A program made the position numbers and the translations under genes. A DNA stretch of 64,000 nt from Steinernema hermaphroditum (lineage: Eukaryota; Nematoda; Chromadorea; Rhabditida; Steinernematidae). The stretch spans positions 10,912,001-10,976,000 of the forward strand of contig CM059625.1 of NCBI GenBank assembly GCA_030435675.1, read 5' to 3'. The notes beneath the pieces were generated by a model. That model saw only the letters and a list, made by a program, of their open reading frames with translations. It was not told the DNA's origin and searched no databases. How positions within the stretch are numbered: position 1 is the first letter of the stretch; each line of letters starts with the position of its first letter. This document shows, piece after piece, positions 34,405 to 46,671 of the stretch.

Positions 34405-36049
34405 CAAGACTGTCAAAACAAAACGGTTCTGGAAGCGGCCTCTATCGTTTGAAGATCGTAAATTATTGGGTTGGTAAGTTGAAAATGCACCATTTTTAAA
34501 AATGAATCCTTATTGTTGCAAAGGCACAGATTTCAATGGGTGTATTCACCACTTAAGTACTCAGCCTCTGTACACTTTCTGGCGAGAAGTCTGGCCATTT
34601 CACTGCAGAACAGGAGAGATTCCGGGTCGAAAAGTTCCATTTTGTCCGTTTTTGACCTCATTGCAAACTTTGGCTCAATTTATTCGTTGATGTTTCCGAC
34701 AGTACCGCACAAGTAGGTACCCGATAGAGCTGTGGGAGACCTACATGCATAACAAGTACCTGAGTCCCAGCTGAAGATGAGCAGCAGTTTTGTGTGCAAT
34801 CAAAAATATCAAACATTCATGCTCCTGCTGGATCTGCTGAAATCCCAAAACCAGTTACTAGTTCTTGCCTTATCTTGAATAAGAGAACGAGGTTTTTCTA
34901 GATGTTAGTCGCAAACTATAGCTGAGAGATTGCTCTATCCTATAAATACGTTTCAGCCCCGTGCTTCTATAATATCGCATATAAGACAGTGCAGCATTAC
35001 TTTTCAACCTGGTTCTGACCGCAGCACAATAGTTGACTTCTCTTCCTTATCCATACCCTCAAGTAGTTCTGGGGATCATATGGCTAGAACCCCCTTGAAC
35101 TCAAGAGTCACGAAAAATAAAGGAAAAGATTTTTACTTAGAAATACAAATAAAAGCAGGGGTCAATGAGTTGCGATGGCGGATCAAGGGCTCGGAGAGTC
35201 GTGAGAAATCGGAGTTCCCGATTTCCACTTGTAGCCAAAGGCATCGGAGCATCAGCCACTATGGCATTGAAGCACCCTAGCTGGCCGTCCATGTTGTCTG
35301 TACACCCCCAGCTGGAGTTTGTTAAATCAACAAAAAGTTTAACTACTTTCGGGTCAAGTGCTTTATGGGCAAATTTTTTATCTTCTTGGAATTTGTTCTC
35401 ACTGTGACATTGCAAGAAGAGATCAGCGTGTGCGCTTGGAAGCTAAGCTCCTGCTGTATGCGCAGCTAAGACAGCATACCGCCTTTCAAATAAATAGTCC
35501 CTCGGAGAGGTTGTCGAAGGTTCGGTGTTTCGGATGCCCAGGTGGTGCTTCGCGGACCATGAATATAAAAGGATTCAAAGAAAGCGGAGGGCATGCAGGT
35601 GGGGCATCGGAGCGTACCGACTGGAAAGTCAACCAATCGCCCATACGAACGCACTATTCCATCTGATCCAAGGATCACACAGTGCGAAAATCGACGCGAA
35701 TCAAAAATGGTGCATTTTCAACTTACCAACCCAATAGTTGCAACACATTTTTACGATTGAAGGCGGGCGATAATGGCTTTTCTTTCCATAACGCATCATA
35801 ACACATATGGCCTCCGGCGGCTTCCGCTTTCTTTAGACCATTGGCAAGCGGCGACGGACAATACCATTTGTCAATATGGTTCCCTAACACAACTGGCTCC
35901 CGAATATCTGCTTTGTACGTAGCAAATTGTGCTTTTCCAAATGCAAATGTACGCATATCCTCGTGCATCTTCGCGACCTCCATGCCGTTCACACAACTAC
36001 CGCTTTCCACCATAATACAATAAGCTTTATTGAAAATGAAAACAATCAT
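34405..36049 (-). pseudogene. ORF of unknown protein interrupted by the mariner-type element
   Basis: On the minus strand an open frame runs from about 36012 (MVESGSCVNGMEVAKMHED) to the right edge of the element at 35737. It continues in the same frame beyond the left edge at 34463 (reading LIYDLQTIEAASRTVLF, then TGA near 34405). One TA copy must be removed for the frames to join. The peptide has a Cys-containing, folded-protein look (CYDALWKEKPLSP, KWYCPSPLANGLKKAEAAGG) but I do not recognise the family. No convincing upstream exon was found, so this may be a truncated pseudogene or the last exon of a gene disrupted by the insertion. Confidence 0.5.
34464..35736. mobile_element. mariner-type element with 34-bp terminal inverted repeats, no recognisable transposase
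   Basis: TATTGGGTTGGTAAGTTGAA starts a 34-bp terminal repeat at 34464-34497, with its exact reverse complement at 35703-35736. TA dinucleotides at both outer edges fit the TA target duplication of Tc1/mariner elements, and TTGGGTTGG-type ends are typical of mariner. The total of 1,273 bp equals a full-length mariner. Nevertheless, none of the short ORFs inside shows transposase motifs I can recognise (no helix-turn-helix or D,D34D signature), so the copy is decayed or carries unrelated interior sequence. Confidence 0.82.
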
Positions 36050-36203
36050 CTTTCAAAACTTATATTGCATCTCACCCAAGGTACTGCTTCAAATCAAAGA
36101 TAGTGGATTCATGTGCAATTCACCTTCTCTTTACATACTGCTGAATGCAGTAATAAACAACTTGAAATACAATATAGTAACAAATAGGAAGCCCTGAGCA
36201 TGA

Positions 36204-38528
36204 TTAAGCAGCAAGATGTTCCAGTTCGACATCAGCTAGTGCGTCGCTCTCCTTCCGTTTTGCAGCCTCGCGTGAGTTTATATACCTCAATGGCAAACTA
36301 ATCACGCCGCTGAGTGTCATCATTGTTCCCATCACAAAGAACGAAAGATCGTAGTTACCCGTAATATCCGAAAGAAATGCTAAAAAGAGACGAAATGGTT
36401 GATTTGATCGAGCACTCACCTGCAAATGGCGGACCCACTAAAGCAGCAATACCCATAAAAAGTAGTAATATTCCGTAGGCATTTGTGAGCTTTTCAAGAC
36501 CCAAAAGTTCGACGCAAATCACAGAACGTAGTGCCGCAAAGCAAGCTAAAATACAACGATCAAGTACAAAGAGTCGCGGAATCGTCTTACCAACACCGAA
36601 GGCGAAGGGAACACAGTATACAAGGAACATCCAGAACTCAGACAAAAATGGAACTCCAATGGTTGCTAGTCCACCGATGATAACTGCCCAGTTTGAAACC
36701 ATAAGGGGATCAACACTTGGATGATCAGAAATAACACTAAAGTCACTTTGGACGTCAGAAACTATGTGAAGCGACTTACCCGCAAGCAATGCGTGCAATA
36801 ATATTAATGACACCAAGAGCCATGAGAAGGTAAGCCTGGTTATCTTCATTTACTCCCTTCAGGCCAGCTTGCTTTCCAAGGAAAATGAACGGGACAAAAA
36901 AGCACGAAAGGGTGAGGAAACCACTGAAAGCCAGAATTAAGAAACTGGGACTTTTCAGAAGAGAAACATCAAGCATTGATTTAAGGGCCTAAAATGAACT
37001 TTTGATTGCTGGCTACGCTTGTGTTCGATACCGCACTGATACCGGCACTCCATGTAATACCGCTTGAAGAGCCTAGTTCTTCTGCAGGTGGCAGCATCTG
37101 AGTGCTCAAGTAAATTGATGATTTGTGGTCTATCATCGACTGGCAACGGCTGCGTGTTTCGGCAGTGACGTGTGCTGAATTTCTCGTTCCGTACGGCATG
37201 TCAGAAAAGAGGAACCTACGTGTTCCTCCAGTTCGTGCTGCTAAGTGAATAGTGGAGCCGGGATAAAAAATGTTCATCCGTGACAACGGTCTATTAAGAT
37301 CGGCGACACTCTCCTTGCTAACAATAGTTGCCAAATCATGGTGTGACCAAAGATCATTTTGCTAAAAGGACCCGTTCGAGCCCCTTAATGAGACATGCAC
37401 TTACATTTCGCCGATTAGCGTTTAGTTCGATCGTGGACAAGAAAGGTCTCCCATTGAGCTGAATAGCTGTCGAGCCGTTTCTCTGCTTTGTTTGAAATCT
37501 TTCGATTGCTACACCCCCCGCCACGTGAGGACTGTCTGTGGTTTCTACATCAAGCACCAGTTTATCGTTGGAACCGATGATTTTCTCATGTCCAGATTTT
37601 TCCATGTAATCCGTCGCAATTTTGGTAACCTCTTCAACCTGAGTTTGTGTTGGTTGCAAAGATTTGAACACTAAGCCACACAAAAAACAACCAAGGGTTA
37701 CAACTGCTATGACAACAAGGAACGTCCTCCAGTTGTTGTTGGTCATATGAAGAATCAAAGGATTCAGCTGAAATATAGGACGTCTTAGTATTTTGAACTT
37801 TCTTCCCGTAGATTTGCTAGTGCACAATGCTCGCTTACCCAGGCAAAGAACGTTGTGCCGATTCCTGATCCACATACAGCCAACCCTGTCGCGAGTGCAC
37901 GCTTTTCATCGAAGTACTGGCTCACAATAACTATTGCCGGAAGGAAGATTAAACCAAAACCGATTCCTGAAAAAACACTTTATGCACCTGTGGCATTTGT
38001 GTATTTACCTCCGATAACACCAAAGGTGAGGTAAAGAACAGGCAGTGCAGGAACGAGTACACTGAGAAGGAAACCGGCTGCTGCAATGACCGATCCAGCA
38101 CAGGCCACAACATTGCACCCGAAATGGTTGGCTAAGGCACTTGCAAGGGGTCCTGGAAGGCCAACTATAGACTTGAATATAGAATATAACTGCTAACCGG
38201 CCAAAAGATAGCATCCACTCAATAGAGACGTTGTGATCGACGTTGCCATTTTCGAACTTTGAAACTCAGTTTCCCACAAACCCAACATTGATTGACCAAC
38301 AGTAAAGATAATTCCATCAACGAGAACGTTAGCCATGAATGACGCGAAGACGACGACCCATCCGTAGCCACCTGTTTCCTTGTTTATATGTTGTCAGAAA
38401 ACAAAAAACCGACCATCAGGAGCCTTTACGATGCCCGCTTTCTCGAGTTTGGTCTCGACTTCGGCAGAGGCGAGTTCCTCGTTTTCTTTTCCTTTATTCC
38501 GTGTCATTTCTAGTCCATTTTCCTTCAT
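36204..38528 (-). CDS. monocarboxylate-transporter-like protein (SLC16/MCT, major facilitator superfamily)
   Basis: Ten exons, phases all closing: 38528-38414, 38371-38198, 38152-38009, 37966-37839, 37767-37405, 37361-37032, 36988-36780, 36736-36591, 36545-36420, 36379-36204, giving 636 residues. The first helix carries the MCT signature DGGYGWVVVFASF, helix 2-3 reads GPLASALANHFGC, and helix 5 contains a GSGIGT motif. A large hydrophilic loop of about 180 residues (exons 5-6) sits between helices 6 and 7, as in SLC16 proteins. Six more helices follow, ending with FVMGTMMTLSGVISLPL, and a short acidic C terminus. MCTs move monocarboxylates, aromatic amino acids or related anions across the plasma membrane, some proton-coupled; the substrate here cannot be predicted. 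Confidence 0.92.
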
Positions 38529-41183
38529 CCTCGTTGAGGCTGCGAATAAATAGCATTATCACGTAACTGAGAACAGAATGCAATTTAGAACTCGCGGCGC
38601 GCAAGACAACGTCCAAAAGTGACAGTCCGCGAGCGAAACAACAATCCGCCGGAAATGTGACGCTTATCACCTTATTTTTACAGTCTGTCGCCCAGTCTTT
38701 GCACTTTCGTAGCGTTTCCCTCCAGTTCACTTGGGAACGAACCGTGAGGAAATAGCGATAGTTTACCACGCTCAAACGACGAATATGCAGTACGATAAAT
38801 AAAGATACGACCCGCAACGGAGAGACGTAAACACCATCGGGCAGATGCACAGCGATTACAGGATGCTAGATACTCCAAAGTTGTCGTGTCTAGTTTGTAC
38901 GGTAATAATTGCATCACAAATGTTCAGTGGCATTAATTTCTATCCACCGAGTATAAAAAAATCCTATTTACAGCGGCGATCCTTTCATGTGATACGACAA
39001 ATTCTCTCGTAGAAATTTGTTGCTAATGGGTAATACGTCTGATAGTTAACTTTGAGATATTAAGACCGCTAGTTCACTCACATTCTCACACACGAGTGGA
39101 AAATACGTGAAAACAGCTGATCGACAGAGGCGACCGGGGAAGCAAGTGATGCGGCTGATAAAAAGAATGATGGATAGAACGAACCGGGCATTTTTTCGGA
39201 ATAAGTTTTGAATCGCTATCTTGATCTTGCCGATTGGATGAATGTGAATAAGTGGGTGACACGTTTGAGACAATGCACGCAAAGTAAGTGCGCAGGTGAT
39301 TGCACTTTAATCGTCGAACATTGGTAAACCCTACTGATTAGTCTCATGCGCGTGGCTGTCTGTTGCAGATGACCAATCTGTGGGTGATAGTGAGTGGAGA
39401 AGACGGTTTTGCATTGGAGGAGAGTGGCGGATTAATGGCAAAATGTCATCAAACGCAAATAGCAAACAACAATGCTGATTCGCTTTGGCCCAGTGAAAAC
39501 AATAAAGGACTAAAGGATTGCACACCACTTAACAAGTACTCAAAGATTTCCGACTACCACCACCCGTTCTTGAATATAGGAATAGGTTCGTGTTGGGTCC
39601 GATTCGCACGGACAGCTGACAGTAAACGCACAAGAAGTTCAAAACTAAAAATATCAATGAACGGCTGACCCTGCGAGACGAGAGCGCTAACCAACTGAGA
39701 CGTTCAAATCGATTTAGCGTCATGGGCGTTTGGTGTTTCGGTTAAACTGGAAACACATCGAAGCGTATGCCAAGCATCCTCTGGATTCTGACTCTTATCA
39801 AATTGTGCATATAGTAACGGATTTGGTAAGAGAAACCAAGCGAATGTCGCCGTATGACCAATCGAAGGAAATGGGTGTGACGATGATGGTGATCGGAACA
39901 GACAAGCAGGAGACTAGGTGAACTCATGCATCACATGCAAACAAACGCGTGAAATCAGCTCCAGGGCACACCACTGGGTGGGTTGTTAATTGGCTTGGAA
40001 GATCAATAAGTGAGGGCACGCTGTACTGACCTTTCAGCCACGGCCATAATTAAGCAGACAGACAACTACGTCCGACAGGCTCTGATGCTCACAGCTGTCG
40101 TCTAAGGCATTGTGGCTTAGGATCACCAACATTGTGGGACAGTCGATGCGTACTAATCAAAAGCGGCGATTGAGTTAAGCAGCTTACAAATAGTGGATGT
40201 TGCGATTGACTGTGGCGAAGAATAATGCTCGTAGTGCAACTGATGCGAAAGAACGAAACGAATGTGGGACTTAAACGGTATTTATTACCTGCAGGAATGA
40301 ATGAAGCCATTAAGTCCAAAAGCAAACACCTTTTGAGATGAACCGACAGGTAACAGAAAAACCGTTTTAGAGCTGTTATATGTGATTTTAATGGGTTCTT
40401 AGGGCCAAAAAAGTACAAAACAATTTGCGGGTGGTCTTTTGATAAAATAGTCTTACTTGAGTGATTTACTATGTCTACAATGCACGACACGAACACCAAC
40501 CATCAAGCTGAAAAAACAAAATCGATATGATTTATTATTTTGAAAAAGAATAATGCTTTCTTTACTGGATTTTGATCAGTACAAGATCGAGTCGCTGGTC
40601 AGCAGAGTGATAGTGGTGAAAGGTGCTCAAAACCGTCAACTGATAATCATCGCACGCCTCCATTAACTTGCTCTATCGCACCGTCGTGTTATATGTCGAT
40701 CGAGAGTCAAACAGGTTATCAGCAGCATAAGAAGACGAGATTAGAAATGGACAGTAGTGGGTAGGGCATTTGATTGAAGAAAAAGAGGTGCAAAGCAAAA
40801 CATCGCACTTGATACTCTTCTCTGCAAGAGATGAAACCCCTTTGACGACATCTACAAGTAGCACACAATCAGACATTCATGACATCATTGTAAGCAACAC
40901 ATATTGTATAATCCCATAGACGCCTTTTCTTTTAATATATTGTGCATTTTGTTGCTAGCATGTAGTTCTTCAGCTGGCAGCTTAAAAGTGCGATGTTGCC
41001 ACTAAGAGCAAAATCCGATGACATTCTTGACGATAATTGTGTTTGCTACAAGTGTCGGCAAGAGCTTCGCAACACGGCTTTTTAAATGTAACCTTTTCAA
41101 ACAGAATTATCGCGGGCGCGTGAAGTGAGTGATCATTACGCTCTTGTTTTTATAGGCAAACACTCCTTTTCGAGGGCTTCGAA
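38529..41183. other. 2.7-kb intergenic region, no gene supported
   Basis: Upstream of the MCT-like gene and of the TWK channel. Several 60-136-residue ORFs occur on both strands, none with domains, signal peptides or plausible splice partners. Confidence 0.4.
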
Positions 41184-41384
41184 ATGCCCTGGCCAACCCA
41201 AAGAACCACTGCCGCTGGTGCTCTTCTTGTTTTGTTCTTTTCTTGGCTAATTTCCAATTATGTTCATCGCGGTAGCTCAACAGTCACTCAGTCAGATGTT
41301 AATCTTACAACGTTGATCGTTCTTAACCTAGTCTTTATCGCCTGTTGCTTCATGTACATTTATCGACTCAGCTACGTCTGTTAG
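41184..41384 (+). CDS. possible small two-helix membrane protein (66 residues), unknown
   Basis: The frame starts MPWPTQRTTAAGALLVLFF and contains two hydrophobic segments (residues about 11-27 and 42-61) separated by a polar stretch, ending RLSYVC-stop. It lies about 260 nt upstream of the TWK start codon on the same strand. It could be a separate small gene or an alternative upstream exon of the channel. There is no homology I can name, and a random ORF is possible. Confidence 0.3.
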   Translation: MPWPTQRTTAAGALLVLFFSWLISNYVHRGSSTVTQSDVNLTTLIVLNLVFIACCFMYIYRLSYVC

Positions 41385-41640
41385 CCTAATATCTATGCTG
41401 CGAACCCACCTTCCGGAAGAACGAGTTTCATTCGCTTTTCCCCCTTCGCTGTGAACATTTTATTTCATATTATTACGTATAGTGGCCATCATGCCGTGAA
41501 CCAGTACCTAAACATTCAGCGATTTTCCCCGTTTTTAAGTGTTCAGAACATTTTAGCCACAGTTGTTCTTTCTTCTTTCGTTTACTCCACCTTTTTTGGT
41601 CGCTCCCCCTTTCAAAACGCAAAGAAGAACTTCAGATATT

Positions 41641-43267
41641 ATGCGTTTGCGGCGTGTGGCCCATATCGCCGCATGCCACTTAGCGCTTTACTGCTTCGTC
41701 ATACTGTACTTGTTGGCCGGTGCGTATGTGTTTTACTATATCGAAGGAGAAAGGGAAGTCGAACGCAACGGAATGTATCGGAACTTCATAATTGATCAAA
41801 GGGAAGAGTTTGTTTACGAAATGTCAAAGCTTAAAAATGTGAGTGAGCTCCAGTTACGAGTCATCGATTTTCCTTCTAGATTACTGAGATCGATACGAGG
41901 CTTAACTTGTTTCTAAAGGAAATCTCAGCTCTAAACATATCTGTCGAACGCTACCTAACACTTTCGGATGTCGAGAGAAATGTTACAAGGCGATGGACAT
42001 TCGCTTCGAGCGTTTTGTTCTCCTTTACCATACTTACGACTATTGGTACCCCATGACGATGTTCATCTTTTAGTGCAAAAAATCTTTAGGCTATGGCAAT
42101 GTCGCGCCGACCACTTACTGGTGTCAAATGTTCACTATGGTCTACGGAGCATTTGGAATACCACTTTTCCTCATCACCATCGCAGACTTGGGTCGATTTT
42201 TCAAAACAGGCATCATGTCATTAATAAAAGCAATCTACAAGAAAGAACTCAAAAAACAAGGAGAACGTAAACTATTGCGAGAAATAGGAGAGGTGAGCGT
42301 TGCGGAGAAATGCCGTGACCAAGTTTACACTTCAGGTGGTACTAGTCGCTATTCTATTTCTTGCTTTCATTGCTGCCGGGTCTGCCGTATTGCCTATGTG
42401 GGAACATGAACTGTCATATTTTGATAGCCTTTACTTTTCGTACATGTAAGTAAGGAAGTAGTTATCGGATGCAAAGATATTTTAGGAGTTTAACAACAAT
42501 CGGTCTCGGTGATATAGTTCCACGGTAGGTAGTTAGCTCTTGTAGCATGTTGCCTTTGGTGAATGCCTTTTACTTGCTTCAGTGTTTGTTTCCCACTAAG
42601 CACAGTATCCATCAATATTGTGCACTTAAATCTGAAATGCACATTTTGTCATTTTTCAGTCGAATGGACTTTCTTTTTCCGACACTCATCTACATAACAA
42701 TCGGTCTTTGGTTGACGACTGCTCTCGTTGAGCAACTGGCTGACGTTTTTCGGCTAGTGCATTACGCTGGACGCCAAGTAAGCAACGTGAAAGGAGTAAG
42801 ACCACAAAACACAAAATGACAACATACGTCATGAGTTCAGATAACCGTGTGGTTAGGTGGACGTCAGCTCACGATGGGTGCTTTGATACACACTGTGTGT
42901 CGCAGAGTCGGCATGTCCGACAACATAATTAGTATGTATTAAAGATACGTATTCCGCTATATTAGTCGTTCATTTAGAGCAAATCAACTGGGACCGCACC
43001 ATAGATCAAGCTTTGGCTGGAACGTCGCCGCCTTCCGTTCCCATATTCCCTTGGCACTTTGCTGAATTTGTAGAAAACGATCCTCCCCTGATAGATCTCA
43101 GTGTCGATGACGAAAATATGGAGGGCGGATCATTCTATTGCTCTTCCCTTCGAAACGGCGTGAAACGAAAACTGTCCGCACCAACGTTTATTAACCACGA
43201 TTTCAAAGCGTACGACCAGAGCACAGACGGCACAGATACAGATCAAATGATCAGTTACACATCTTGA
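41641..43267 (+). CDS. two-pore-domain (TWK/K2P) potassium channel
   Basis: Eight exons with consistent phases: 41641-41838, 41880-42045, 42090-42292, 42336-42445, 42487-42525, 42660-42777, 42868-42931, 42978-43267, giving 395 residues. Helix M1 (ALYCFVILYLLAGAYVFYYIEG) is followed by an extracellular cap loop with N-glycosylation sites, then P1 with filter TTIGYGN spliced across exons 2-3. M2 is GAFGIPLFLITIADLGRF, M3 VVLVAILFLAFIAAGSAV, P2 TTIGLGD and M4 LIYITIGLWLTTALV. All four helices and both pore loops are intact. K2P channels carry background K+ currents and set resting potential in neurons and muscle. Nematodes have dozens of twk genes, so I do not name the ortholog. Start chosen at 41641 because it directly precedes M1; a longer upstream frame exists but looks like 5' UTR or intron. 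Confidence 0.93.
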
Positions 43268-43928
43268 TGTCAGGTTATTCGAGAACATGGCTCCATATGA
43301 ATTGTTTATGACGATCACTTCTGTTCTTGCGCAATATCAACGATAACAAACATTTTCGTTGTGACACGGCACTCACACAAACACAAAATTAAACTCTAAA
43401 CAGGAACCAATCTTCACCTCGAAATCACTTTCTTCAAGGATTAACAGGTAGCTTCAAACAATACGCGTTACAAAATGATGAGAATGGTTAACGTTGGAGA
43501 GCTTCTCAAACAAAATGACGCTTGTTATAATGAGAGATCGTTAGCTCTGAAAGATCTACTGACCATGTGACGCCCTCAATATCCTATTTTTCCGCTATGC
43601 TCGCACTTTTTTCATCTATAGTAGAACAGCCGGAATGACCGGGGATTTTTTGTTAACACCTAACAAACTTCAGCATATGTCAGCTTCCGGTAAAAGGTTT
43701 TCAACCCAAAAACATAAGAATTAGGGAAAATTCATAGAAAATTCGACCCTATCGTCGAACAGAAAAATATTTTTCTTATTTGGCAAAAATATAGATTTAT
43801 CATGTTTATAATGCGTGTTTCTCTGCAAAACATAAAAAACTAAAGTCACTAACATGTGTGCGATTTGTGGATAATAGGCTTGTTTGAGAATTCACAATAT
43901 TTATCGTTGAAATGTTGTATCCAACAAT
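43268..43928. other. convergent 3' region between the TWK and homeobox genes
   Basis: AT-rich, no ORF with domain evidence. It contains the 3' UTRs of both flanking genes. Confidence 0.4.
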
Positions 43929-44542
43929 TCATTGCAACTTCGCTCGCAAGCTACTTTGACAGAACATGTTGAAGTAGTACACATTCAACCATTGGAGATT
44001 TGCCTCTGGAATCCATTCCCGGTGGGCAATATCCTCAGCAAACAGCATTTGAGGATTTCCAGCAGTCCTGTCGTATTGGAAAGATTGCTCGTTGAAGGAT
44101 TTTGGTTTACTTTTGTAGCGACGATTTTGGAACCAAATTTTTATCTGACAAAACTATTTAAGTTATTACACGAAAATACTGATACCTGCTGCTGAGTGAG
44201 TCCCAATGTAGAGGAAAGGCGAGCGCGGCTTTCTGGAGATATGTAGCGCTGCTTCCGAAACTCTACTTCCAGGAAGTGCACTTGGACAGCACTGAACGAA
44301 GATCTCTGGCGACGCTTTTGAGGCTTTTCTTCTTTGGTCGTATTAGTGTTTCCGCTTTAAAAAGTGTTTTTGAGTTAGCCGCTTAACGCCACTTACTGTA
44401 TTTCATCTCGAAGAAGATATTCGATAGCGAATGACTTATTAAGTGGGTGCGAGGCGCTCTAAAGTTTAGTGAAAAAGTTTACGTTGGAGTTCTTTTCACT
44501 TACCGTATCATTAGCTGCCGGAGAAAGCCCGTCTGTCGACAT
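43929..44542 (-). CDS. NK-2-class homeodomain transcription factor, 161 residues
   Basis: Four exons, phases closing: 44542-44504, 44458-44397, 44354-44186, 44144-43929. The homeodomain spans exons 3-4: KRRQRSSFSAVQVHFLEVEF, YISPESRARLSSTLGLTQQQ, then IKIWFQNRRYKSK (helix 3 with Trp48, Phe49, Asn51, Arg53). Tyr at homeodomain position 54 is a hallmark of the NK-2 class. Exon 2 encodes FAIEYLLRDE just upstream, resembling the TN/eh1-like repressor motif of NK-2 proteins. The protein is small, as in nematode ceh genes of this class (ceh-28 and others), but I cannot decide the ortholog. It is divergently placed from the EB-module gene, about 500 nt apart. Confidence 0.88.
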
Positions 44543-45043
44543 CGTCAAAATTGCAACACTGTAGGCACTCTGAGCCGCAACGCTTTTGAGCACGTGTTAG
44601 TGCGGAAATGTTAATTTGCGGGTTAATTATCTCTTAACATGTGGTTGCCATCAGTATCCACAATATGCCGACGGCTGCTTTTCTTTGTGGGCTACCGTAG
44701 TGTCAAAGTCGCCCGTTGATTGCTTTGTCGACTGCGATTTGCCAGAACGATATAGCACAAGCACTAATGGCAATTGTACTTTGGTCGAGCTATTTTACTG
44801 TAACCCAAAGCTAGGAAGTGTCCCCTCAGAAAAAACTTGATCTTATGTAGGCAAGCAGCTTTCAAGGCGATCATCAGTGACCATCGCGGCGAAGTCCAGT
44901 CAATCTCATTGTCGTCTCTCCGTTGTGGTTGTCGCGCTCTTCTCCCAAACGTAGGCGCATGCACATTCGGTGCGGTGACCCATTTTGCGATCTGTGCAGA
45001 TTCGCTCCCACATCGTGAAGGCGTATCTCGGAAGCCATCCACA
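44543..45043. other. divergent promoter region between homeobox and EB-module genes
   Basis: About 500 nt between the two start codons. No exon is supported. Confidence 0.4.
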
Positions 45044-46671
45044 ATGTCCACTTTGCTATCAGTGGCTACATCAAGCCGACTGTTGGCTCTCATCATTTTG
45101 GTTCATATAATCGAAGGATTCGACGTTCCCTGTTCGCGTAGGTCAATTGCGCCTGTTGTTGTGATTTTTACCGCTCTGTTATTTTCAGAAAAACTAATTG
45201 GCAGCAAGTGCTTATTCGATGAAGAATGCTATGGAGTGAACACAGTGTGCCGCGATGGTAGATGTACGTGTCCAACTAACTTCGAAGAGTATGACATTGA
45301 CGAGCGCACGACGATTTGTCGACTTGGTTGGCTTTAATATCCCGTTTTCTTTTTGTCGCAACCAAGATTTCAGCACCCAGTCAAATCGGTGACTCATGTC
45401 AGCGAGATTGTAAACCGCCTCTATTATGTCGCGATGGAAAGTGCGAATGTTGGGGCGGAAGCATAATCGACGGAAAGTGCTCAGTTGGTAAGAAGAGGAC
45501 AGTCTTTGCCTCAATTAGTCAACCAATGTTCAGCCTGTCCCATCGGACAACAGCTTTATGGTGTTGAGTGTGCTCGTGTGGCACACTGGGGACAAACATG
45601 CGACAAAGATTCGCAGTGTGTAGATCCGTTCAACGCTTGCATTGCTGGAACTTGTCAATGTGCCCCAGGAACAACGAGAGACATGATGAGAAATAGGTGC
45701 ATAGCAGGTAAGCGACTGTTATCACTATGACATTCTATCTTCTTCATTCCGTAGCATGCCCTGATGGCTCATATTCGAGACAAACATGCCGAAGACTATT
45801 TATCAACGATATCGATATGCTCGAAAGTGCGGCCTCGACGGATAGTTGTCCATTGGGATATCGATGTGTAACGTACGGAAGTCCGTACATTGGACACTGC
45901 TGCCGACTACGTTGTCCATATGGAGAACCAGACCTTTCGTAGGTTCTTGCTCTGGGGTTATAGTAACTTGTTTGTTACATTTAGGCAATCCTGCGATAGT
46001 GGAGCACCCGAAGATCAGAAATGTCGTCCACTCACCCACCACTGCTACACCATCACAGAACCAGGATGGAAATCGTCACTCTGCTGTCCCAGACCCTGTC
46101 GAGATCCTACCCCGCTTTATGTGAATGGACAGTGTCTCAGCATCGCTCACAGAGACGATCCTTGTCAGATTGACCAACAGGTTGTTTAAAAAATTTGAAC
46201 CTTAGACTTACGTGATCATCTAGTGTGAAGGCGGTGTTTCGATGGCCTGTGTGCTGGGTACATGCGAGTGTAGATTAGGTTACCATCAGGTTTGTTCAAC
46301 AAATTTGATTGAAAATAACTCGAAGGATATAGACCAACGACGACCGGTTTCCAGGATGCGAAAAGAGATGCAACATCGATGAAATTCCAGTAATTGACAA
46401 ATGTCTCCCTAAAGTGCAACTTGGCCAACGATGCTATAGCAACAAACAGTGTCCAAACTTTTCGGAGTGCCGCTACGGCATATGCCAATGTCTCTGTGGC
46501 TATAAGCAGGTAAGCATCCATGTCTTAGTTTATATAGCTGAATGAGCATTTTAGGATTCCTTACTTGGCGCTCGTTGTACCAATCCCGATGATCCGCTTA
46601 GTTTGAATACCATTCTAACAGGAGTAGAGCAGCTTTTTGGAAATAAGAATCGCGGCGTAGGAGGATCATAA
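45044..46671 (+). CDS. secreted cysteine-rich EB-module protein, 419 residues
   Basis: Nine exons with matching phases: 45044-45137, 45189-45326, 45374-45487, 45534-45707, 45755-45938, 45985-46180, 46224-46289, 46333-46509, 46555-46671. A signal peptide (SRLLALIILVHIIEGF) is followed by tandem Cys modules: SKCLFDEECYGVNTVC...CTCP, DSCQRDCKPPLLC..CEC, QTCDKDSQCVDPFNAC..CQC, a lustrin-like Cys segment (CPLGYRCVTYG..GHCC, CYTITEPGWKSSLCCP), PCQIDQQCEGGVSMAC..CEC and QRCYSNKQCPNFSEC..CLC. The pattern C-x-D/N-x2-C...C-x-C with a Pro/Gly following is the EB module common in nematode secreted proteins. Function unknown; likely extracellular matrix or cuticle. Intron 1 (51 nt) keeps the frame open, so its removal is inferred from the good splice sites. 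Confidence 0.87.
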
